Positions 32,123-39,358 of a stretch of DNA of 64,000 bases are shown here, in pieces. The notes below the pieces were generated by a model. It saw only the letters and a list, made by a program, of their open reading frames with translations. It made no database searches and was not told where the DNA came from. Source of the DNA: Cellulomonas sp. JZ18 (GTDB lineage: Bacteria; Actinomycetota; Actinomycetes; Actinomycetales; Cellulomonadaceae); the NCBI RefSeq assembly GCF_009720485.1, contig NZ_CP045245.1, positions 62,001-126,000 of the forward strand, in the 5' to 3' direction. The translations under genes and the position numbers were made by a program. Every line of letters starts with the position of its first letter. Position 1 is the first letter of the stretch.

Positions 32123-33523
32123 ATGGCGCACCCCACCGCTGCGGTCCCCGCCGGCGCTCCCGTCGCGGAGCCGCCCCTCGTCCGTCGGCAGATCGCGGCC
32201 TGGGCCGCCTGGGACTGGGGGTCGGCCGCGTTCAACGCTGTCGTCACGACCTTCGTCTTCACCGTCTACCTGACGGGCTCGTCGTTCGCCGAGCCGGGCG
32301 CCGACGTCGAGGCCGCGACGGCGCTGCACAGCCAGTGGCTCGGCTGGGGCCTGGCCGCCGCGGGCGTCCTCGTCGCACTCACCGCCCCGGCGCTGGGCAC
32401 GCTCGCCGACGCCGGCGGGCGCCGCCGCCCGCTGCTCGCGGTGACGTCGCTCGTCGTGGGCCTGTGCATCCTCGCGCTGTGGTTCGTGCAGCCCGCGGAG
32501 GGCGGCATGGCGGACGCGGTCCGCCTGGGCGTCACGCTGCTCGCGGTCGGCACCATCGCCGCCGAGATCGCGGGCGTCGCCTACAACGCGCTGCTCGTGC
32601 AGGTCAGCGGGCCGCGGACCATCGGCCGCGTCAGCGGCATCGGCTGGGGCGCGGGCTACGTCGGCGGCATCGTCCTGCTGCTCGTCCTGTACTTCGGCCT
32701 CATCCAGCCGGAGGTCGGGCTGTTCGGCGTGACGTCGCAGGACGGGCTGGACGTGCGCGTGTCGATGCTCGTCGCGGGCGCCTGGTTCCTCCTGTTCGCG
32801 GTGCCGGTGCTCGTCGCGGTCCCCGACCGGCGGCGCCCCGGCGCCCCGGCGCCCGTCGGTCTGGTCGGGGCGTACGCGACCGTCGGCCGGCACGTCGCGA
32901 CGCTGTGGCGGGAGCGGCGCTCGACGCTGCGCTTCCTCGTGGCGAGCGCGGTCTTCCGCGACGGGCTCACGGGGGTGTTCACGTTCGGCGGCGTGCTCGC
33001 CGCGGGCACGTTCGGGTTCTCGCCCGGCGACGTCATCGTCTTCGCGATCGCCGCGAACGTCGTCGCGGGCGCCGCGACCATCGCCGCGGGGTGGCTCGAC
33101 GACCGGTTCGGGCCGCGGCGCGTCGTGACGTGGTCGCTGGTCGTGCTGGTCGTCGCCGGGACGGCGGTGTTCCTGCTGCACGACCTCGGCGCCTCGGCGT
33201 TCTGGGCGGGCGGGCTCGTGCTGTCCGCGTGCGTGGGCCCCGCGCAGACCGCGTCGCGGGCGCTGCTGGCGCGGCTGGCCGAGCCGGGCCGCGAGACCGA
33301 GATGTTCGGCCTGTACGCGACGACGGGACGTGCGGCGACGTTCCTCGCGCCGGCGGCGTTCTCGGTCGCGATCGCGCTCGGCGGCGGTCAGCAGTACTGG
33401 GGGATCCTCGGGATCGTCGCGGTGCTGCTGCTGGGTCTGCTGCTGTTCGTGCCCGTGCGCTTCCCGCGCGGCCTCGGCGTCGACGGGCGGCGCGACGTGG
33501 CGACGACGACGATGAGCGCGTGA
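32123..33523 (+). CDS. MFS transporter, UMF1 (Atg22-like) family
   Basis: 466 residues, about 12 membrane helices. AAWAAWDWGSAAFNAVVTTF at the N-terminus is the hallmark of the UMF1/Atg22 family, and GRVSGIGWGAGYVGGI and the later QTASRALLARLAEPG support it. Members are permeases, some implicated in amino-acid efflux; the substrate is not readable here. The stop overlaps the start of the next hydrolase gene as GTGA, so the two are co-translated. Confidence 0.85.
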   Translation: MAHPTAAVPAGAPVAEPPLVRRQIAAWAAWDWGSAAFNAVVTTFVFTVYLTGSSFAEPGADVEAATALHSQWLGWGLAAAGVLVALTAPALGTLADAGGRRRPLLAVTSLVVGLCILALWFVQPAEGGMADAVRLGVTLLAVGTIAAEIAGVAYNALLVQVSGPRTIGRVSGIGWGAGYVGGIVLLLVLYFGLIQPEVGLFGVTSQDGLDVRVSMLVAGAWFLLFAVPVLVAVPDRRRPGAPAPVGLVGAYATVGRHVATLWRERRSTLRFLVASAVFRDGLTGVFTFGGVLAAGTFGFSPGDVIVFAIAANVVAGAATIAAGWLDDRFGPRRVVTWSLVVLVVAGTAVFLLHDLGASAFWAGGLVLSACVGPAQTASRALLARLAEPGRETEMFGLYATTGRAATFLAPAAFSVAIALGGGQQYWGILGIVAVLLLGLLLFVPVRFPRGLGVDGRRDVATTTMSA

Positions 33524-34548
33524 CGAGCACGCACGCGCAGGACCGGGCGGCGGACGAGACGACGGGCGACTGGTCGCCCGACCCCCTGCTCCCGGACAGC
33601 GAGGTGCGCACCCTCCCGGCGTGGCGGCCGGCCCCGGGAGGCCCGCAGTGGCGCGCCGTCGCCGCCGGGGGTGCCGCACCGGTGCTGACGCTCGTGCGGC
33701 CGCTCGCGCAGCCGCCGGCGCCGCACGGCGTCGTCGTGCACCTGCACGGGTACAACGACTACGCGTTCGCGACGCCGCTGCCGGACGCGCTGCGCCAGGC
33801 CGGGTGGGCGTACCTCGCCGTCGACGCGCGCCGGGCCGGGCGCTCGACGCGCCCCGGCGACGTGCCGCACTACCAGGGCGACCTGCGTGAGCAGGCGTCG
33901 GACCTGGGGCGCGCGGTCGCGGCGGCGCGGACGAGGTGGCCCGACGTGCCCGTCGTCGTGCACGGCCACTCGACCGGCGGCCTCGTGGCCGCCCTGTGGG
34001 CGCACGCGCACCGCGTCCGCGGCGGGGCGGACGCGCTCGTCCTCAACAGCCCCTTCCTCTCGGTCGAGCGGTCGTGGGTGACACCGCTGCAGGACCAGGC
34101 GCTGCGCCCGCTCGCGCGCACCGCCCCGCTGCGCGTGCTGGCCGGCTCGCCATCGCACTACGCGGCCCGGATGCGCGAGCGGTGGGAGTTCGACACCGAG
34201 CTCAAGCGCCCCGACGGGGTGCCCGTGCGGGCCGGGTGGCTGGCGGCCGTGCGGGCGGGGCAGCGGCGCGTCGCGGCCGGACTCGAGATCGCCGTCCCCA
34301 CGCTGGTCGCGCGCTCGGCGCGGTCGACGGCCGACCTCGGCGAGGGGGACGACCTCGACACCGTGGACACGGTGCTCGACGTGACGACGATCGCCGCGCT
34401 CGCGCCGGGCCTGGGCACCGACGTGCGGGAGGTGGTCGTGGAGGGCGGCGTGCACGACCTCGTGCTCTCGCACGACGAGCCGCGACGGGCGTACCTCGAC
34501 GCGCTCGTGCGGTTCCTGGACGAGGTGGCGGACCGGCCGCGGGGATGA
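33520..34548 (+). CDS. Alpha/beta hydrolase (serine aminopeptidase S33-like)
   Basis: 342 residues. VVVHLHGYNDYAFA is the oxyanion region, VVVHGHSTGGLVAALW the nucleophile elbow (GHSTG), and the C-terminal VEGGVHDLVLS carries the His. AVDARRAGRSTRPGD is typical of monoacylglycerol-lipase-like Hydrolase_4 proteins. The likely substrates are lipid esters or amides. It is translationally coupled to the UMF1 transporter (4-base overlap), suggesting that hydrolysis and transport serve one pathway. Confidence 0.83.
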   Translation: MTSTHAQDRAADETTGDWSPDPLLPDSEVRTLPAWRPAPGGPQWRAVAAGGAAPVLTLVRPLAQPPAPHGVVVHLHGYNDYAFATPLPDALRQAGWAYLAVDARRAGRSTRPGDVPHYQGDLREQASDLGRAVAAARTRWPDVPVVVHGHSTGGLVAALWAHAHRVRGGADALVLNSPFLSVERSWVTPLQDQALRPLARTAPLRVLAGSPSHYAARMRERWEFDTELKRPDGVPVRAGWLAAVRAGQRRVAAGLEIAVPTLVARSARSTADLGEGDDLDTVDTVLDVTTIAALAPGLGTDVREVVVEGGVHDLVLSHDEPRRAYLDALVRFLDEVADRPRG

Positions 34549-34606
34549 GGGGCGGCGTCCGCGCGGTTGCTGCGGACGTGACCCGTCGTGCGAGCGAGGA
34601 GGCCCG

Positions 34607-35035
34607 ATGAGCGCCGACAGCACCACCCTGACCGACGAGGACCGCACGCTGCTGCGCCGGCCGCTGCACGCGTTCTTCACGGCCGCGGCCGGGCCCGTGC
34701 CGCCGCAGCCGCGGCCCGTGTGGTTCGAGCTCGCGGACGACGACACCGTCCAGCTGTTCACCGGCCCGGAGTCCCTCAAGGTGCGGCACCTGCGCCGCGA
34801 CCCGCGGGCGTCGCTGGTCGTCGCAGCGCCGGTGGGCGAGCGGGAGCACTGGGTGGCGGTGAGCGGTCCGGTCACGGTCGAGGCGGACGGCGCGCACGAG
34901 CTCGCCGCCCGCCTGGCCGCCCGCTACTGGGACCTGGACGACCCGGCCCGCTCCCGGGACCTCGAGGGTCTGCTCGCGGACGACTACGTGCGGCTCGTGC
35001 TGCACCCGGAGCAGGTGCGGCGCACGGTGTTCTGA
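34607..35035 (+). CDS. Pyridoxamine-5'-phosphate-oxidase-fold protein (PPOX family)
   Basis: 142 residues: RPLHAFFTAAAG, PRPVWFELADD, VQLFTGPESLKVRHL, DPRASLVVAAP and WVAVSGPVTVEADG make the split beta-barrel of FMN/F420-binding PPOX-class proteins. A redox or cofactor-binding role is likely; whether it uses F420 or FMN cannot be told. GGAGG precedes the ATG. It ends 13 bases from the convergent ArsR gene, with no obvious terminator. Confidence 0.8.
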   Translation: MSADSTTLTDEDRTLLRRPLHAFFTAAAGPVPPQPRPVWFELADDDTVQLFTGPESLKVRHLRRDPRASLVVAAPVGEREHWVAVSGPVTVEADGAHELAARLAARYWDLDDPARSRDLEGLLADDYVRLVLHPEQVRRTVF

Positions 35036-35048
35036 GGGCGCGGCGCCG

Positions 35049-35381
35049 TCAGCCCCGGTCGAGCCGGTCCAGCAGATCGACGGCCGCGCGCGCGTAGTCG
35101 CTGATCCACCGGTCGTGGATGCGCTTGATCGGCAGCGGCGCGAGGGACAGGTGCCGCTCGCGCCCCACCTTGCGGCCGGTGACGAGCTCGGCCTGCTCGA
35201 GCACACGCAGGTGCTGGAGCACGGTGGTGCGGTCGAGGTCGGGGAAGAGCGAGCAGAGCTCCCCGGTGGTGCGCGGCGACTCCTTGAGGGCGTCGAGCAT
35301 GCGACGGCGGACCGGCGCGGCGAGGGCCTTGAAGACGCGGTCGTCGGCCTCGTCGTCACCCTTGTGGGCCGTGGCGGACAT
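35049..35381 (-). CDS. ArsR-family regulator
   Basis: 110 residues if it starts at the ATG at 35381. The winged helix reads FKALAAPVRRRMLDALKESP, then RTTGELCSLFPDLDRTTVLQ and HLRVLEQAELVTGRK. There is no obvious metal-binding Cys pair, so it probably belongs to the ArsR group that pairs with SRPBCC/AHSA1 proteins. The preferred start is the one inside the palindrome, where TATTCT lies six bases upstream. ATGs at 35399 and further upstream would put the gene inside its neighbour. It likely controls itself and the divergent SRPBCC gene. Confidence 0.85.
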   Translation of the reverse strand: MSATAHKGDDEADDRVFKALAAPVRRRMLDALKESPRTTGELCSLFPDLDRTTVLQHLRVLEQAELVTGRKVGRERHLSLAPLPIKRIHDRWISDYARAAVDLLDRLDRG

Positions 35382-35400
35382 GTTGTAAGAATACAACATG
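35379..35400. promoter_or_regulatory. 22-bp palindrome containing both start codons of a divergent pair
   Basis: CATGTTGTA-AGAA-TACAACATG: 35379-35387 is the exact reverse complement of 35392-35400. The left CAT is the ArsR start codon on the minus strand, the right ATG that of the SRPBCC gene. The minus strand reads TATTCT-TACAAC-ATG and the plus strand TAAGAA-TACAAC-ATG, so both genes could be leaderless with overlapping -10 elements. Confidence 0.7.
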
Positions 35401-35874
35401 TCAACCGACGAGACACTCACCGCACTGTCCTTCACCGTGTCGGGGCGCGTCGCGCGCCCCTGCGAGCAGGTGTACGAGGCCGTCGCCGACCCCGAGCAGC
35501 TCTCGCGCTACTTCACCACCGGCGGCGCCCGCGGCCGGCTCGAGCCCGGAGCCGACGTCACCTGGGACTTCGCCGACTTCCCCGGCCGGTTCCCCGTCAC
35601 CGTCGTCGAGGCCGACCCGCCCCGACGCCTCGTCATCGAGTGGGGCGGCGAGGCGACCACGGGCGAGGGCGGCACCACGCGCACCGAGTTCGCGTTCGAG
35701 CCGGTCGACGACGGGGCGCGCACGCTCGTGACGATCACGGAGTCCTCGTGGCGCCCGACGCCCGACGGCGCCCGTGCCGCGTTCGGCAACTGCGAGGGCT
35801 GGACGAGCATGCTGAACGCCCTCAAGGCGTGGCTCGAGCACGGGGTGAACCTGCGGGACGGGTTCTACCGCTGA
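35398..35874 (+). CDS. SRPBCC / AHSA1-like domain protein
   Basis: 158 residues with the AHSA1 layout: VARPCEQVYEAVADPEQLSR, YFTTGGARGRLEPG, VTVVEADPPRRLVIEW and GWTSMLNALKAWLEHG. Such START-like proteins bind hydrophobic ligands or act as stress proteins, and are commonly encoded beside an ArsR regulator, as here. Its start codon is the right arm of the palindrome, with only 16 bases between it and the ArsR start codon. The ArsR protein therefore probably regulates both from a single site. Confidence 0.85.
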   Translation: MSTDETLTALSFTVSGRVARPCEQVYEAVADPEQLSRYFTTGGARGRLEPGADVTWDFADFPGRFPVTVVEADPPRRLVIEWGGEATTGEGGTTRTEFAFEPVDDGARTLVTITESSWRPTPDGARAAFGNCEGWTSMLNALKAWLEHGVNLRDGFYR

Positions 35875-35913
35875 CGCGTCGTCACGCCGGCCCGCGGCGC
35901 CGCGCCCGCGGCC

Positions 35914-36594
35914 TCAGCCCTCGACGCCCGTCGCCGCGTGCGACGACCCCACCGGCTTCGACTCCGGCGACCCGCGCTCGCGCAGGAACACCGCCAGCAC
36001 GACCATGCTGAGCACGGCGAGGAACTCCGACTGCCAGTTCTGGAACGTGCGGTCCCAGAAGTCGGGGAGCAGCACGTACTCCCCCCACGACACCGGGTCC
36101 TGCAGGTCGCGCATCTGCTCCTCGGAGTACGCGACCGCGCCGGTGAGCGACTGCACGAGCCACGACCCGAGGAAGATCGACCCCATCACGAGCGTGAGGG
36201 AGTGCGAGTAGACGCCCAGCCGCCACCCGCGCACGCGGGCCCACGCCGGCGACTCGGGGGTGGAGTGCTCCGCGACCTTCTGCTCCTCGTCGGTCTCGCG
36301 CCCGGCGTCGTCGAGCGCCTTCGACTCGGGCGAGCCCTTCTGCACGAGCCACACCGCGGCCGCGATGAGCAGCAGGAACTGCAGGAACTCCGACTGCCAG
36401 TTCTCCGTCACGTCCACGGCGAACGCCGACGAGAGCACGTAGTCCCCCAGCGTCACGGGGTCGAGCCCCGCCGCCCGCTGCTCCTCGTTGAAGAACGCGA
36501 CACCCGTGAACGCCTGGCCCACGAGCGACAGCAGCAGGATCACCAGGAAGAAGAGGCTCAGCCCGTTCTCCTTGAGCACGCGCCGAGCGCTCAC
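35914..36594 (-). CDS. DUF6766 family membrane protein
   Basis: 226 residues from the GTG at 36594. Two halves share the same pattern: a membrane helix (LSLFFLVILLLSLVGQAFTG / VMGSIFLGSWLVQSLTGAVA), an EEQ segment, a GDYVL / GEYVL strand, then NWQSEF + helix + RGSPESK (VQKGSPESKA near residue 90 and RERGSPESKP near the end). It is thus an internal duplication with four helices. I recognise the family as DUF6766, which has no known function. It is the last gene of a three-gene operon joined by GTGA and ATGA overlaps to a microprotein and a lipoprotein. Confidence 0.75.
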   Translation of the reverse strand: MSARRVLKENGLSLFFLVILLLSLVGQAFTGVAFFNEEQRAAGLDPVTLGDYVLSSAFAVDVTENWQSEFLQFLLLIAAAVWLVQKGSPESKALDDAGRETDEEQKVAEHSTPESPAWARVRGWRLGVYSHSLTLVMGSIFLGSWLVQSLTGAVAYSEEQMRDLQDPVSWGEYVLLPDFWDRTFQNWQSEFLAVLSMVVLAVFLRERGSPESKPVGSSHAATGVEG

Positions 36595-36683
36595 CGCCGC
36601 ACCACCGTCAGCACGACGCAGGCCGCGAGCGTGCCGTAGATCGCGACGAGCGTGAGCGCGAACAGGATCCGCTGCGACCTCAT
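36591..36683 (-). CDS. 30-residue single-helix membrane microprotein
   Basis: ATG at 36683-36681, TGA at 36593-36591, giving a protein that begins MRSQRILFALTLVAIYG and ends CVVLTVVRR: a basic N-terminus, one hydrophobic helix of about 20 residues with a Cys, and two C-terminal arginines. Its ATG overlaps the lipoprotein stop (ATGA) and its TGA overlaps the DUF6766 start (GTGA). GAGGTG lies 7 nt upstream. Two exact 4-base overlaps and a ribosome site make it a likely real gene despite its size. No family recognised. Confidence 0.62.
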   Translation of the reverse strand: MRSQRILFALTLVAIYGTLAACVVLTVVRR

Positions 36684-37108
36684 GCCTGCACCTCGCAGTC
36701 GTAGGGGCGCCCGGGCCGCGCGTCGCACCCGGCCGCCGTGACGACCCAGCCGCTGCCCGACCGGGTGAGGAAGACCGTGTCGGCGGCGAACAGCACCTGC
36801 GCCTGACGGCCGGCGACGTGCGCGCTCGCCTCGCCGAGGCCGCCGGCCCGCGAGCTCAGCTCGTCGCCGATCTCGCCGCTCGTGACGGCCTCGGCGCAGG
36901 TCGCGTCCTCGTCGGCCGCGGCGGACTCGGCCGCGTCGGGGAGCAGCAGGGCGCAGGCGGCCGCGCCGTCACCGTCCGCGACGGCCGCGTAGAAGCGCGT
37001 CGCCGCGTCGACGGCGGCCCCCGAGGCGGGTGTGCCGCTGCAGGCCGAGGCGGCGAGCACCACCGTCGCGGTCAGCGCGGCGAGGGTCGCGCCGTGTCGT
37101 CGGGTCAT
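36680..37108 (-). CDS. Small lipoprotein
   Basis: 142 residues. TRRHGATLAALTATVVLAAS leads into A-C-S-G, the lipobox, with Cys at residue 23. The mature domain (AATRFYAAVADGDGAAACAL ... GSGWVVTAAGCDARPGRPYD) looks like an NTF2-like alpha+beta fold with four Cys that could pair outside the cell. CAGCAT lies six bases before the ATG, so it may be leaderless. First gene of the operon with the microprotein and DUF6766. Confidence 0.78.
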   Translation of the reverse strand: MTRRHGATLAALTATVVLAASACSGTPASGAAVDAATRFYAAVADGDGAAACALLLPDAAESAAADEDATCAEAVTSGEIGDELSSRAGGLGEASAHVAGRQAQVLFAADTVFLTRSGSGWVVTAAGCDARPGRPYDCEVQA

Positions 37109-37114
37109 GCCGGG

Positions 37115-37120
37115 ATGCTG
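37115..37120 (-). promoter_or_regulatory. Probable -10 element of the lipoprotein operon
   Basis: CAGCAT on the minus strand, 6 nt from the ATG at 37108. It faces the plus-strand element at 37155. Confidence 0.35.
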
Positions 37121-37154
37121 GCAGGGCCGTGCGGGCGCGGCATCCCCGGGCGGC

Positions 37155-37160
37155 TACGGT
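37155..37160 (+). promoter_or_regulatory. Probable -10 element before the small membrane protein
   Basis: TACGGT, 7 nt before the ATG at 37168; no Shine-Dalgarno. Confidence 0.4.
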
Positions 37161-37167
37161 GCGGGCC

Positions 37168-37578
37168 ATGACTGCCGTCGCAGCTCCACGCCCGGGCGTC
37201 CGCCACGTGCGCGAGGGAGCGCTGGTCGGCCTCGCGGCCGGGGCGCTCGTCGGCCTGGTCGCGGGAGCGGCCGACGGCTGGCTGTCCTGGTCGCTGTTCC
37301 TCGGCGCGGTGGTCGGCTGCTCGGCCGGTCTCGTCGCGTCGGGGAGCGGGGTGCTGCTGGTGCGGGTCACCGGCGCCGCGGGGTCGGTGGCGCGGGTCGC
37401 CGCGGTCGCGCTCGCCGAGGGTGCGGGTGCTGCCGTCGTGGTCGCCGTGCTCACCCGGCTCCTGCACGTCGTGGAGCCGTGGTCGGTCGTCGCCCCGCTC
37501 GCGAGCCTCCTGACCGCGGCGGCCTTCGCCTGGTGGCGTGGGCCCCTGGGCAGCGACCGGACGGGTCCCGGCCGGTGA
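37168..37578 (+). CDS. Small four-helix membrane protein
   Basis: 136 residues. About four hydrophobic segments: ALVGLAAGALVGLVAGAADG, WSLFLGAVVGCSAGLVASGS, VARVAAVALAEGAGAAVVVA and VVAPLASLLTAAAFAW. Gly/Ala-rich helices recall glycine-zipper proteins. No family is recognised. It is divergent from the lipoprotein operon with 59 bases between the start codons, each with its own -10-like hexamer. Confidence 0.65.
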   Translation: MTAVAAPRPGVRHVREGALVGLAAGALVGLVAGAADGWLSWSLFLGAVVGCSAGLVASGSGVLLVRVTGAAGSVARVAAVALAEGAGAAVVVAVLTRLLHVVEPWSVVAPLASLLTAAAFAWWRGPLGSDRTGPGR

Positions 37579-37586
37579 CGGCCGGC

Positions 37587-37636
37587 GGGGGTCGGTCAGG
37601 ACCCCGACGACCCCGGGCGCGGGCAGCACGCCCGGG
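37587..37636. terminator. Paired hairpins between convergent genes
   Basis: GGGGTC pairs with GACCCC (37600-37605), and CCCGGGCG (37612-37619) with CGCCCGGG (37629-37636), in the 72-base gap between the genes ending at 37578 and 37651. Confidence 0.5.
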
Positions 37637-37650
37637 CGAGCCGAGGCGGC

Positions 37651-38637
37651 TCAGGCGCCCTCGCAGCGCCCCGCGCGCCAGTACCCCATGAACGCCACGG
37701 CCTTGCGGTCGACGCCGCACTCGCGCACCAGGTGGCGGCGCAGGGTCTTGATAACGCCCGCCTCGCCCGCGAGCCACGCGTACAGGTGCGCCTCGGCGGC
37801 CAGCGGGGCGCCCGTCGCGTGGTCGACCGGCACCTCCCACAGCATGCCGTGGTCGACGTCGACGTCCTCGAGCTCGACGTCCGGCACCGGGGCCTGGCCG
37901 GGCAGGAGGCGGGCGCACGCGGCCTGGACGGCGGGCACGAGCAGCTCACCGTGGTGGCGGCCGTCGCGGCCGTACCAGCGGACCGTCACGCCCTCGGGGG
38001 CGTGCAGGTCGAGGCGGTCGTCGGACCAGGGCATCTCGATGACGACCTCGCCGCGCGCGTCGCGCGGGAGGCGCTCGACGATGCCGGCGATCGCGGGCAG
38101 CGCGGTCTCGTCGCCGGCGATGAGGAGCCGGTCGGTGCGTGCCGGCGGGACGAAGTCGACGCCGCCGTGCGGGCCGTCCCAGTCGGCGTTCGGGCCGAGC
38201 ACGACGAGCTCGTCGCCCACCTCCGCCGTCGAGGCCCAGCGCGACGCGGGACCGGTGTCGCCGTGCAGCACGACGTCGACGTCGAGCTCGCGGACCGGCT
38301 GGCGGACGGTGCGGGCCGTGTACGTGCGGATGGGGTGGCGGGCGTCCTCGGGGAGCTCGCGCCAGCGGCCGTACCAGTCGCCCGACTGGCCGAGGTCGAG
38401 CAGGCCCTCGTAGCCCGCCGTGTCGATCGGCAGGAAGAACTTGATCCGCTGGTCGAAGCCGTTGTCCGCGAAGCGGTCGAGGTCCTCGCCGGTGAACGTG
38501 ACGCGCAGCAGGCTCGGGCACATCCGCTGCAGGCGGGCGACCCGCACGTGGAACATGCGGAACGGGGAGACGGCGGCCTCGACCGTGGTCGCGGTCGTGT
38601 TCTCGGTCGTCGCCGTGGCGGTGCTCGTCGCGGTCAC
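37651..38637 (-). CDS. Siderophore-interacting protein (FAD/NAD(P)H ferric-siderophore reductase)
   Basis: 328 residues from the GTG at 38637. RMFHVRVARLQRMCPSLLRV begins the FAD-binding barrel, HPIRTYTARTVR is the flavin motif RxYTxR, LIAGDETALPAIAGIVERLP the NAD(P)-binding region and AFMGYWRAGRCEG the C-terminus. The enzyme reduces iron in internalised ferric siderophores. TATGCT seven bases before the GTG and the IdeR-like box just upstream support this start; in-frame ATGs at 38649 and 38691 are alternatives, but the first lies beside and the second beyond the operator. Confidence 0.85.
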   Translation of the reverse strand: MTATSTATATTENTTATTVEAAVSPFRMFHVRVARLQRMCPSLLRVTFTGEDLDRFADNGFDQRIKFFLPIDTAGYEGLLDLGQSGDWYGRWRELPEDARHPIRTYTARTVRQPVRELDVDVVLHGDTGPASRWASTAEVGDELVVLGPNADWDGPHGGVDFVPPARTDRLLIAGDETALPAIAGIVERLPRDARGEVVIEMPWSDDRLDLHAPEGVTVRWYGRDGRHHGELLVPAVQAACARLLPGQAPVPDVELEDVDVDHGMLWEVPVDHATGAPLAAEAHLYAWLAGEAGVIKTLRRHLVRECGVDRKAVAFMGYWRAGRCEGA

Positions 38638-38644
38638 GGGACGC

Positions 38645-38670
38645 AGCATAAGGTCAGGCTTACCTGACCT
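38645..38670 (-). promoter_or_regulatory. DtxR/IdeR-like iron box and promoter of the siderophore-interacting protein
   Basis: AGGTCAGG-CTTA-CCTGACCT (38651-38670) is a perfect 8-bp inverted repeat matching the DtxR/IdeR box form (AGGTTAGSCTAACCT). It abuts the putative -10 TATGCT (38650-38645), so iron-loaded IdeR would block transcription. Confidence 0.8.
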
Positions 38671-38775
38671 GGCAAGGTGCGAGTGCGTCACGTCACTCCG
38701 GCCCGGGGTGACGAAGCCGGCCCGCCGAGCCTCACCGCCGCCGGCACGAGGGCAGGCGCGCTTCGCGTCCGGGCC

Positions 38776-39165
38776 CTACCGGTCCTGGTCGTCACCCGTC
38801 CGGTCCGGCAGCTGCTGGACCGCCCACTCGTTGCCGTCGGGGTCGCGGAAGCCCGTGAACCGACCCCAGGCGAGGTCCTGCACGGGCGGCGCGTCGACGC
38901 CCTGGGCGAGGAGGTGCTCACGGGCCGCGTCGGCGTCGTCCACGACGACCTGCAGCCCCTTCACCGACCCGGGCGGCGCCTGGACGATGCCCTCGCCGAT
39001 CGCGATCGAGCACGCCGACCCGGGCGGCGTGAGCTGCACGAACCGCAGGTGCTCGTGCACGCGCACGTCGTGGTCCACCACGAACCCCACCTGGTCCGCG
39101 TAGAACGCCTTCGCCCGGTCGACGTCGCTGACCGGGACCATCACGAGCTCGAGCCGGAACTCCAT
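38776..39165 (-). CDS. VOC-family (glyoxalase/bleomycin resistance) protein
   Basis: 129 residues: MEFRLELVMVPVSDVDRAKA, FYADQVGFVVDHDVRV, FVQLTPPGSACSIAIG, LQVVVDDADAAREHLLAQGV and FTGFRDPDGNEWAVQQLP. The DPDGNEW motif supplies a metal ligand in the second beta-alpha-beta unit. It is a small VOC dimer of the kind that binds or modifies small molecules; the substrate is unknown. The gene is alone on its strand, with a nested palindrome upstream. Confidence 0.85.
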   Translation of the reverse strand: MEFRLELVMVPVSDVDRAKAFYADQVGFVVDHDVRVHEHLRFVQLTPPGSACSIAIGEGIVQAPPGSVKGLQVVVDDADAAREHLLAQGVDAPPVQDLAWGRFTGFRDPDGNEWAVQQLPDRTGDDQDR

Positions 39166-39211
39166 CGCCGCACCTCCTCGCCGCGACCGCCGGCCGGACG
39201 CCGGCGGTGGT

Positions 39212-39313
39212 GCGCCCATGCTCGCGCGCACCACCCACACACGGGAGGGGGGCAGTCGTGAAGCGTTGCGGACGCGTGGGGTCCGCAACCCTTCACGACT
39301 CGCGCATGGGCGC
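39212..39313. repeat. Nested intergenic palindrome with 20-bp core stem
   Basis: Core: 39254-39273 pairs with 39281-39300 (AGTCGTGAAG-c-GTTGCGGAC, one C-C mismatch, 7-nt loop). An outer pair GCGCCCATG (39212-39220) and CATGGGCGC (39305-39313) flanks it. It lies between two minus-strand genes and may terminate the VIT transcript, but the outer symmetry is unusual. Confidence 0.6.
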
Positions 39314-39358
39314 GGGTCCGCCGTCCGTGGCGTGCGCGCGTCACGTCCGGCTTCCGCG

